A program made the position numbers and the translations under genes. Positions 7,583 through 12,666 of a stretch of DNA of 12,666 bases are shown piece by piece (within the stretch, counting starts at the first letter, position 1; the number at the start of each line of letters is the position of its first letter). The notes under the pieces are model-generated. The model had not been told where the DNA came from. It searched no databases and was given only the letters and a program-made list of their open reading frames with translations. Source of the stretch: Haloferacaceae archaeon (GTDB taxonomy: Archaea; Halobacteriota; Halobacteria; Halobacteriales; Haloferacaceae); assembly GCA_003554115.1 (NCBI GenBank), contig PWFE01000023.1, positions 1-12,666 on the forward strand, read 5' to 3'.

Positions 7583-8209
7583 ATGAGCAATCGAATTCTA
7601 CTGCTCGGTGCGCCCGGCGCGGGAAAAGGAACCCAAAGCAAGCGGTTGGCCGACGCCTACGGTCTCGAACACATCACAACGGGTGATGCCCTGCGGGCGA
7701 ACAAGGATATGGAAACCGAGTACGGCACGCCACGCGAGTATATGGATGCTGGCGAACTCGTTCCCGATGGGCTGGTCAACGAGATCGTCGACGCCGCACT
7801 CGCCGATGCTGATGGGTTCGTTCTCGACGGCTATCCGCGGAACCTCTCGCAGGCCGAATATCTCTCCGAGCAGACTGATCTCAGCGCCGCGATTTTCCTC
7901 GATGTCGGCGAAGACGAACTCGTCCGACGACTCACCGGTCGACGAATGGACCCAGAGACGGGTGACATCTACCACATCGAGTTCAACATGCCTGATGACG
8001 AGGAGATTGCCGACCGACTCGTCCAGCGCGACGACGACACCGAGGAGGTCGTCACCGACCGGCTTGATGTCTACTACGACAACACCGAACCAGTAATCGA
8101 ACACTATCGCGAGACGGGCGATCTCGTCGAAGTCGACGGCGAAGCCCACCCAGACGAAGTCTTCGAGCGGATCAGCGAGGTCATCGGCGAAGACCCAAGC
8201 GACGACTGA
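7583..8209 (+). CDS. adk: Adenylate kinase
   Basis: A 208-residue cytosolic enzyme that interconverts ATP + AMP and 2 ADP and so balances the adenylate pool. The P-loop GAPGAGKGT is at residues 9-17 with K15. The AMP-binding segment follows (TTGDALR, 32-38), then DGYPRN (82-87, R86), and the LID region [14 protein letters not shown] (118-131) with R120/R121 and the later arginines R149 and R160. The LID has no cysteine zinc site, so it is the non-zinc form. The length is typical of the bacterial/archaeal 'AK' type. The start is fixed by a TATA-like box 24-29 bases upstream and by the P-loop spacing. The downstream DUF106 gene has its own promoter but is a common haloarchaeal neighbour of adk. 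The protein is strongly acidic, as expected in a salt-in halophile. Confidence 0.97.
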   Translation: MSNRILLLGAPGAGKGTQSKRLADAYGLEHITTGDALRANKDMETEYGTPREYMDAGELVPDGLVNEIVDAALADADGFVLDGYPRNLSQAEYLSEQTDLSAAIFLDVGEDELVRRLTGRRMDPETGDIYHIEFNMPDDEEIADRLVQRDDDTEEVVTDRLDVYYDNTEPVIEHYRETGDLVEVDGEAHPDEVFERISEVIGEDPSDD

Positions 8210-8249
8210 GCGACCACCATACACGGCACTGGCGACCGAGAGTACAACC

Positions 8250-8256
8250 TTCTTAA
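8250..8256 (+). promoter_or_regulatory. TATA box of the DUF106 gene
   Basis: TTCTTAA lies 25-31 bases upstream of the ATG at 8281, which is again a leaderless start. The gene can therefore be transcribed independently of adk, which ends 71 bases before it. Confidence 0.5.
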
Positions 8257-8280
8257 CGGCTGGTTGCCTACCGCCTTCTA

Positions 8281-9165
8281 ATGAGCAGGATCGAACGCAA
8301 AGTCCGGTCGATGGTCAGGTCGGACGCCGAGATGAAATCGGCGATTCAGACTGTCCTCGACAGTGCGAACGACAACGAGGTCAAATGGACCGATGTCCGG
8401 GAGTCGATCACCAGCGGTCAGTGGGGTCGACTGATCGAGAAGGGTGTGCTTGTCGACGGCGAATCCGGATTCCGAATCGAGGACCCCGAAGGTGTCCGCG
8501 AAGGACTCACCGAAGAGAGCCCGCCAGAAGAAATCGAGAGTTCCTCGTGGACGAAATGGGACAAGGGAGCAGGTGTCGCAACGCTGCTGATGTTTGCAGG
8601 CTACGCTTGGGCTCCGGCCCGTGATCTGATCGGCGGCGCAGTCGACCTCGTGTTAGGGCCAGTGACGGCTGTCCTCCCGTTCTATGCCGTTATTATGGTT
8701 GTTGCGGTCGCCACGGGTCTGTACTCGACGCTGTTGCGCGTTGCCCTGATGGATATGGACAAAATGGGCCAGTACAAAGCACAGATGGAGGCGCTCAAAG
8801 AGCGCCGCGAGGAGGCCAAAGCCTCCGACGATGATGACGCGCTGGAAGCGGTCCAAGAAGAACAGATGGAGATGATGGGCGACCAGCTCGGCATGTTCAA
8901 AGAGCAGTTCCGCCCGATGGTCTGGATTATGTTCCTCACCATCCCGGCGTTCCTCTGGATGTTCTGGGCGGTCGGCTACCGCGGTGCGGAAGCCCAGTAC
9001 AACCTTGGGGCGTTCGTCATCCCGTTTGCCGGCGATGTGACGTGGACGACCGGGATTCTCGGACCAATCGAGGTCTGGATTGTCTGGTACTTCCTGTGTT
9101 CGATGGCCTTCACCCAGATTATCCAGAAAGGCCTCAACATCAGCATGACGCCGTCGTCAAGCTAA
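8281..9165 (+). CDS. DUF106 / EMC3-like membrane protein (Oxa1 superfamily)
   Basis: A 294-residue integral membrane protein of the archaeal DUF106 family, regarded as the archaeal branch of the Oxa1/YidC/EMC3/Get1/TMCO1 membrane insertase superfamily. Visible parts in order: a soluble N-terminal region (1-92) with a winged-helix-like pattern (WTDVRESITSGQWGRLIEKG, then GFRIEDPEGV); membrane segment about 97-117; membrane segment about 129-152; a charged coiled-coil hairpin about 158-208 with an acidic DDDD turn; membrane segment about 213-232; and a last one about 262-281. The coiled coil between the membrane segments is the hallmark of the family. It would help insert short or tail-anchored membrane proteins. 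It follows adk, as in many haloarchaea. The sequence character changes abruptly right after its stop codon. Confidence 0.92.
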   Translation: MSRIERKVRSMVRSDAEMKSAIQTVLDSANDNEVKWTDVRESITSGQWGRLIEKGVLVDGESGFRIEDPEGVREGLTEESPPEEIESSSWTKWDKGAGVATLLMFAGYAWAPARDLIGGAVDLVLGPVTAVLPFYAVIMVVAVATGLYSTLLRVALMDMDKMGQYKAQMEALKERREEAKASDDDDALEAVQEEQMEMMGDQLGMFKEQFRPMVWIMFLTIPAFLWMFWAVGYRGAEAQYNLGAFVIPFAGDVTWTTGILGPIEVWIVWYFLCSMAFTQIIQKGLNISMTPSSS

Positions 9166-9175
9166 CCGCGTCGGA

Positions 9176-9192
9176 TTCTCGTTTCGTTTTCT
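9176..9192 (+). terminator. T-rich tract after the DUF106 gene
   Basis: Thymine-rich sequence (TTTCGTTTTCT) begins about 10 bases after the DUF106 stop codon. Archaeal transcription often ends at such T-runs without a hairpin. The run is short and interrupted. Confidence 0.3.
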
Positions 9193-9254
9193 ACCAGCGT
9201 ACTATCGGCAACTTCACACCCACTCAATATCATGCGTGTCGATCAATGCCTATT

Positions 9255-9419
9255 ATGACGAATATATTAGATAATACATCTAGTATGCAAGACTTAGAGA
9301 ATGGATCAGCAGTCACCACGTTCTCTAAACGGGCTTCACTACCGGTCTTCTCGTCGCTATTCCAAAGACGCCACGTGTCGGAAAACGCTAAGTCCGCTGG
9401 TTGCCAGTATATAGCGTGA
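9255..9419 (+). CDS. Possible small protein overlapping the luciferase-domain gene
   Basis: A 54-residue reading frame from ATG 9255 whose TGA overlaps the GTG start of the luciferase-domain gene by four bases (GTGA), the arrangement of translationally coupled genes. A TATA-like CAATATC lies about 25-30 bases before the ATG. The peptide has no recognisable motif. Its N-terminal third is Asn/Asp/Ser-rich, and the rest has more basic residues than most proteins here, which argues against it. It contains the inverted repeat at 9294-9328. The frame stays open from well inside the DUF106 gene, so openness could be chance. Treat as a candidate only. Confidence 0.22.
   Translation: MTNILDNTSSMQDLENGSAVTTFSKRASLPVFSSLFQRRHVSENAKSAGCQYIA
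9294..9328. repeat. Inverted repeat, 8-base arms
   Basis: TTAGAGAA at 9294-9301 and TTCTCTAA at 9321-9328 are perfect inverted copies with a 19-base spacer. It could be an operator, a weak stem-loop or the edge of an inserted segment. It lies about 90 bases upstream of the luciferase-domain gene. Confidence 0.45.
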
Positions 9420-9889
9420 GTAACACGAACCGTGAAGAAATCGAAAATACCGTCGAACAGCTGATTGACGAAGTCGGCGGGTGGCCGGGAGTGACTGTCG
9501 GCGAACACCGCTTCGGAGGAACAGAGTGGCGCGTTGGGCCACGCGAAATCGGGCACGTTCACTCGTGGGGGATGCTTGACATCGCGTACCTGCGTGCACT
9601 CCGCGACGTGTTAATTGAGGAAGGACATACGGGTGTTCATCATCTCCTCAACCAGTCTGGATGGACAACCTCCTATATTCAGCATCCTGACGACTACGAC
9701 CACGCCAGATGGCTAGTGCGACTCTCGTATCTGTACCACGTCAACGTTCTCAAAAAGACTCCCGCGGGGGCCGAAGAGTACGCCGACGTGAACGTAGAGC
9801 GCGAACTTGACGCGCTTGATCCCAGCGACTCGGTACGGGCAGCGTTCAATCGTGGTCGTTCTGGACAAGTTGACACGCCTGACGAATAG
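9416..9889 (+). CDS. Luciferase-domain (DUF5519-like) protein
   Basis: A 157-residue soluble protein starting at GTG 9416. TTG 9401 is the only other upstream option before an in-frame stop at 9389. The pattern GVTVGEHRFGGTEWRVGPREIGHVH (residues 25-49), a following WGMLDI, an HH pair (75-76), SGWTTSYI (81-88) and LVRLSYLYHV (100-109) fits my memory of the small alpha/beta 'luciferase domain' family (DUF5519), whose members have a conserved GH-x-H and a C-terminal 'L.RL.Y' helix. Their biochemical role is not established in most cases, so the name should not be read as evidence of light production. The C-terminal tail is acidic and probably disordered. It lies in the lower-GC segment, with no same-strand partner other than the possible small gene it overlaps. 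Confidence 0.65.
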   Translation: MSNTNREEIENTVEQLIDEVGGWPGVTVGEHRFGGTEWRVGPREIGHVHSWGMLDIAYLRALRDVLIEEGHTGVHHLLNQSGWTTSYIQHPDDYDHARWLVRLSYLYHVNVLKKTPAGAEEYADVNVERELDALDPSDSVRAAFNRGRSGQVDTPDE

Positions 9890-10311
9890 TCCCGAAAATA
9901 CGGTTTTCCTGACTTCAATCGGTGTTTCTTCGAATAGCGTCAGTGCTGTATATGCGGTCGCAGTCTTGCACAGCCTGTTCTACTGTCCAACAGATGCCAT
10001 CAAACCGTCTGCAAGATACACGTGTTCTATTCAGCAGTCCATTCCTACCATATCTCAAAAAGGTTGTAGACGCACGTGCAAGACTCAGAGATTGTATTTT
10101 GCACGCAGCGGTCAGATCTATCCAGAAGTTGGTGAGATCAATGTTACACTTATAGCATGGATGCCACAACCCAAAATCAATTTTTCGAAGGATTAGTACT
10201 GAACCACCCGATCTGCAAATTTGCGTATTGAACGTTGTTGTTCTCTATTCTGAGCTGCAAAAGAGCCAGCTATCACAAAACACTTGCCAGCCTTCTTGAA
10301 ATGGTAGCACA
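9890..10311. other. Gene-poor stretch with weak stem-loops, no convincing gene
   Basis: Between the luciferase-domain gene and the lipoprotein gene every frame gives short, basic, Cys/Arg/Ser-rich translations unlike haloarchaeal proteins. Visible structure: GAAAA/TTTTC (9894-9898 and 9904-9908), possibly ending the upstream transcript, and CGTGCAA/TTGCACG (10075-10081 and 10099-10105). From 10157 a frame reads 24 residues to a TGA and then stays open in the same frame to a TGA overlapping the lipoprotein GTG, which may be a decayed gene. No transposase motif, terminal inverted repeat or tRNA was recognised. Confidence 0.5.
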
Positions 10312-11082
10312 GTGAAAAGACGGAGTTTGCTCACGGGAATGACTGTAATCGCCACCGGGATTACAGTCTGTCTGGATAATACTGACAACGAGAATGGCGA
10401 CGGTGAGAGCAACGACGGTAGTATGAACACTAATACCGAGGGACAAAATACAATCAGCTATGAACAGTGCGGGAAACGAATTATTCCTATCGGTGAACTG
10501 CCATCTCCTGCAAAAAATGAAGCAATGGTCGCTCTTGAGGAAGGAAAATATGAGAGCGATGATTCTGTAGTCATTCCCAATGTGATGGACATCGAAGAAT
10601 CATATGTTAAATCACCTGAAGATAGTCTCACCTATTATAAAGTACAGGTTGAGACGGATGGAAATGTGACTCGCCTCTGCCTTGAGAAAGAGAGTCCGCC
10701 GGTAAGCACGCCCCCATCAATGTCTAATTCACTGGAAGATGATGTAATGATCGACGTTTACATAGAAAATGAAACAACAGATGAAGTTCTCGTTTCTGAA
10801 ACGATAGAACTCAAAGCGGGCAAAGAAATAGAGTTTAACGGCGATGTAGATTACCGGTACGGAAGATACAACGCGGAATTCATCATCAAAAAGAATGGCG
10901 ACAAAATTTCTGAAACAAAAAGTTGGACATATAACGAATATACAACATTTCCCGCCGAGTTTAGTATCCTAACCATCTCTGACGAAGTTGTGGTGGGACG
11001 GGAAGTAGGACCCGAAGCCCATCCACTACCCTGTGAGTGGAATGATGATGGTGAACTAGTAGAAGGACGTACGGTATCCTAA
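10312..11082 (+). CDS. Low-GC Tat-type lipoprotein, unknown function
   Basis: A 256-residue exported protein starting at GTG 10312, forced by an in-frame TGA at 10297-10299. The N-terminus KRRSLLTG followed by a short hydrophobic stretch is a twin-arginine signal of the type used by haloarchaeal lipoproteins. The lipobox is I17-T18-V19-C20, where Val replaces the usual Gly/Ala before the Cys. An Asn/Asp/Ser-rich linker (22-46) follows, as is normal after the anchor. Residues about 48-130 form one unit (YEQCGKRIIPIGELP... YYKVQVETDGNVTRLCLEKE) and about 140-228 look like an Ig-type beta-sandwich (VMIDVYIENETTDEVLVSETIELKAGK...). Cysteines 53, 123 and 241 remain in the mature part. The gene is visibly more AT-rich than the core genes, which suggests recent transfer. 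No promoter is clear. The ligand or role is unknown. Confidence 0.82.
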   Translation: MKRRSLLTGMTVIATGITVCLDNTDNENGDGESNDGSMNTNTEGQNTISYEQCGKRIIPIGELPSPAKNEAMVALEEGKYESDDSVVIPNVMDIEESYVKSPEDSLTYYKVQVETDGNVTRLCLEKESPPVSTPPSMSNSLEDDVMIDVYIENETTDEVLVSETIELKAGKEIEFNGDVDYRYGRYNAEFIIKKNGDKISETKSWTYNEYTTFPAEFSILTISDEVVVGREVGPEAHPLPCEWNDDGELVEGRTVS

Positions 11083-11086
11083 CCAT
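10964..11086. repeat. 13-base direct repeat, copies 110 bases apart
   Basis: GTATCCTAACCAT occurs at 10964-10976 and 11074-11086. The second copy spans the stop codon of the lipoprotein gene and the two are read in different frames, so this is not a protein repeat. It may be chance or mark an old recombination. Confidence 0.35.
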
Positions 11087-11287
11087 TCTTAGAGCCTTCA
11101 GCTAGCGCTTACTATTACACCGAGAACGAGCCGAAGCTGAATTACCGCCCTGTGGTTTCGGCCAACCGATCAATATATTTGCGCGTTAGATCCTGCACAC
11201 GGTCGTTGGTAGATTCTGAAAAATAAATGGATGAGAACCAGTCTATGACACGCTGTTTCTTCTGCGAAAACCGCTGTCGACGACAGA
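11083..11287. other. Intergenic stretch with a possible coding remnant on the minus strand
   Basis: On the minus strand, about 11139-11217 reads a plausible helical C-terminus ending DLTRKYIDRLAETTGR and a stop. The frame is open upstream into the purM end, but no in-frame ATG, GTG or TTG start gives a sensible N-terminus. It looks like the 3' end of a lost gene. On the plus strand, a frame from ATG 11227 with CFFC and RC motifs runs antisense into purM and is basic, so I do not call it. Confidence 0.35.
11262..11286 (-). terminator. Probable purM terminator
   Basis: CTGTC (11274-11278) and GACAG (11282-11286) form a 5-base stem with a 3-base loop directly after the purM stop codon. In the direction of transcription it is followed by a short T-run (GGTTTT). 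A stronger T-run lies about 40-50 bases further on. Confidence 0.4.
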
Positions 11288-12265
11288 TTACAGTTCGAGC
11301 CCGCGAATCGAGACGCCCTCGCCGTCTTCGACCTGACCGATTATGCGGCCCTCGGTCGACTCCGCCAACGATTCGGCAGCAGACTCATCGCCCACGGCAG
11401 CCACAAAGCCAGTCCCCATGTTGAACGTGGTGTGCATTTCGGCATCCGAGACGTTGCCTTCCGTCTGGACGAACTCGAAGACCGGCTGGGCGTCGAACGG
11501 ATCTTCAACGATGTACCGATTCTCACCGAGACGTTCGAGATTCGTCCAGCCGCCGCCGGTGATGTGGGCCGCACCGCGAACACCAGCCTCGCGCAGTGGA
11601 TCGAGCAGGTGGGTGTAGATGCGGGTTGGCTCTAAGAGTGCCTCGCCGACCGTCTCGTAGCCCTCATGTGGGAACGGATCGGTGTATTCGTGGTTTTTCC
11701 TCGCGGCGGTTCGCGCGAGCGTCAGGCCGTTCGAGTGAATCCCTGAGGACTCCCAACCAACCAGCGTATCGCCCGGCTTGGCTTCGCCCTCGAAGAGGGC
11801 GTCTTTGGCCGCCAGCCCGGCACAGGCTCCTGCGAGGTCGAGGCCTTTGATGACGTCGGGCATCACGGCAGTTTCGCCGCCGATGAGCTCGATATCCGAT
11901 TGGTTGGCACCTGTAGCCAGTCCCTCGCCGACCTGCTCGGCAAACCCTTCGTCGGGTTCTTCGACTGCCAGATAGTCGACGAAGGCGACGGGTCGGACTC
12001 CCGCGGCGACGAGGTCGTTGACGTTCATCGCAATGCAGTCGATGCCGATTGTCGAGTAATCGCCGAGGGCTTCGGCGACCAGCAGTTTGGTGCCGACGCC
12101 GTCGGTAGCGAGTGCGAGATAGCGGTCGCCGATGTCGAGCAATCCCGCATAGTCGCCGTCGCTTTCGCCAACTGCGCCGATCAGGGCAGCCGTCGCGGCC
12201 TCGCTGGCTTCGATGTCGACGCCCGAATCGGCGTAGGTGAGTTCGTCGGAGTCTTCGGTAGTCAT
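11288..12265 (-). CDS. purM: Phosphoribosylformylglycinamidine cyclo-ligase (AIR synthetase)
   Basis: A 325-residue enzyme of de novo purine synthesis that closes the imidazole ring: formylglycinamidine ribonucleotide + ATP gives 5-aminoimidazole ribonucleotide. Family motifs are all present: YADSGVD (11-17), TDGVGTK (54-60), IAMNVNDLVAAGVRP (78-92), GGETAVMPD (129-137), SSGIHSNG (173-180), HITGGGW (234-240) and NMGTGF (282-287). Length and motif order are normal for a PurM dimer subunit. The ATG at 12265 is supported by a TATA-like T-run 23-30 bases upstream. The upstream neighbour on the same strand, an M50 protease, ends 53 bases before and is probably a separate unit. Downstream lies the lower-GC accessory segment. 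Confidence 0.97.
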   Translation of the reverse strand: MTTEDSDELTYADSGVDIEASEAATAALIGAVGESDGDYAGLLDIGDRYLALATDGVGTKLLVAEALGDYSTIGIDCIAMNVNDLVAAGVRPVAFVDYLAVEEPDEGFAEQVGEGLATGANQSDIELIGGETAVMPDVIKGLDLAGACAGLAAKDALFEGEAKPGDTLVGWESSGIHSNGLTLARTAARKNHEYTDPFPHEGYETVGEALLEPTRIYTHLLDPLREAGVRGAAHITGGGWTNLERLGENRYIVEDPFDAQPVFEFVQTEGNVSDAEMHTTFNMGTGFVAAVGDESAAESLAESTEGRIIGQVEDGEGVSIRGLEL

Positions 12266-12287
12266 GTCTCAACGGGGACGCGAAGAG

Positions 12288-12295
12288 CACAAAAA
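12288..12295 (-). promoter_or_regulatory. TATA-like box of purM
   Basis: TTTTTGTG on the minus strand, 23-30 bases upstream of ATG 12265, fits a leaderless promoter but is not a perfect TATA sequence. Confidence 0.4.
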
Positions 12296-12318
12296 CACGG
12301 TGATTCGGTTGTCGCTGC

Positions 12319-12666
12319 TCAGAGTTGGAAGCTCAACCCCAATGTGAGCACCGCACCAATTGTCAGCATGACACTACCGAAAAAGGTCGTAAACCAGACC
12401 AGTTTGCTCCACGAGATCACCGTTTTCCCGTCGAGCGGGCCGTACGGAATCAGATTAAATGCGGCCAAAAACAGGTTGATGATGATCCCGAACCGACCCA
12501 GCGAGGCCAGTAGGCCAACTCCGCTAATCGCACCCAGCAGAAACCCCGGCAGGAAGACGCCGGCCAAAAGCAGGTTGACGACGGGGCCGGCGATGGCGAT
12601 ATGACCGTGTTCTTCGGGTGTGAGATACCCACGGTGGTGGACTGCACCGGGTGCGGCGAAAATAAA
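12319..12666 (-). CDS. C-terminal part of an M50 (site-2 protease type) metalloprotease
   Basis: The visible 115 residues run in from the right edge, so the N-terminus, including any HExxH zinc motif, is outside the window. The visible part has AIAGPVVNLLLAG (about visible residues 24-36), a second hydrophobic span ending FNLIPYGPLDGKTV, and a third span (about 91-113) before the stop. The LDG aspartate is the expected third zinc ligand of site-2-type intramembrane proteases, which cut membrane-bound regulators within the bilayer. The same-strand purM begins 53 bases after its stop codon. The assignment as an M50 family member is firm. Its substrate is unknown. Confidence 0.85.
   Translation of the reverse strand, partial: FIFAAPGAVHHRGYLTPEEHGHIAIAGPVVNLLLAGVFLPGFLLGAISGVGLLASLGRFGIIINLFLAAFNLIPYGPLDGKTVISWSKLVWFTTFFGSVMLTIGAVLTLGLSFQL

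Noticed and set aside
7598..8224. A 208-residue open frame antisense to adk
   Set aside because: Hydrophobic Val/Phe-rich translation mirroring the acidic adk codons, with no start signal.
9407..9414. GTATATAG as TATA box of the luciferase-domain gene
   Set aside because: It ends two bases before the GTG, so initiation 25 bases downstream would skip the start; the next in-frame ATG would remove a third of the protein.
9915..10169. Minus-strand 84-residue frame in the gene-free stretch, considered as a transposase remnant
   Set aside because: No DDE, HUH or other transposase motif, basic and Cys-rich, no terminal inverted repeats found.
11291..11302. GTTCGAGCCC resembling a tRNA T-loop
   Set aside because: It lies within the purM coding end and no matching acceptor, D or anticodon arms surround it.
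11227..11424. Frame starting MDENQSMTRC with CFFC and RC, a possible tiny zinc protein
   Set aside because: It continues as an Arg/Pro-rich antisense of purM, has no second cysteine pair and no promoter at the expected distance.

Overview
The window is chromosomal DNA from a halophilic archaeon of the class Halobacteria. The evidence is the acidic proteins, the dense GTCGAC motifs, several TATA-like boxes 23-30 bases upstream of start codons (leaderless transcription), an archaeal ATP-dependent DNA ligase, an adk gene next to a DUF106 membrane-protein gene, and archaeal PurM. I cannot name the genus.

Layout. The left edge (1-239, minus) holds the N-terminus of a probable glutamate-cysteine-ligase-like protein. 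The ATP-dependent DNA ligase (402-2090, plus) faces it across 162 bases and ends directly against the stop codon of a soluble PAS-PAS histidine kinase with a degenerate receiver domain (2091-4001, minus). The kinase is head to head with an AMP-forming acyl-CoA synthetase (4125-5768, plus). A short palindrome and a repeated heptamer lie between them. A convergent aldo/keto reductase (5780-6544, minus), a small conserved-looking protein of unknown function (6606-7001, minus) and a dUTPase/dCTP-deaminase-fold protein (7055-7483, minus) follow. The last is divergent from adenylate kinase (7583-8209, plus). Next comes the DUF106/EMC3-like membrane protein (8281-9165, plus).

About 2.1 kb directly after DUF106 (9166-11287) looks different: lower GC, no GTCGAC, several CTAG sites, long gene-poor stretches and non-housekeeping genes. 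These are a luciferase-domain (DUF5519-like) protein with a possible small upstream partner, and a very low-GC Tat-type lipoprotein with an unusual lipobox. From memory, many haloarchaea have cmk at this position, so I read the segment as an accessory insertion or rearrangement junction. The right end returns to typical sequence with purM (11288-12265, minus) and the C-terminal part of an M50 site-2-type metalloprotease (12319-12666, minus), cut by the window edge.

The core genes are mostly single transcription units with their own promoters rather than one operon. The nucleotide theme (dUTPase-like, adk, purM) is loose. I found no CRISPR array, rRNA, tRNA or intact transposase. No complete new multi-gene system is evident. 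The best candidates for a second look are the 9.2-11.3 kb segment, the kinase/acyl-CoA synthetase divergent pair, and the apparent winged-helix-like N-terminus on the DUF106 insertase-family protein.
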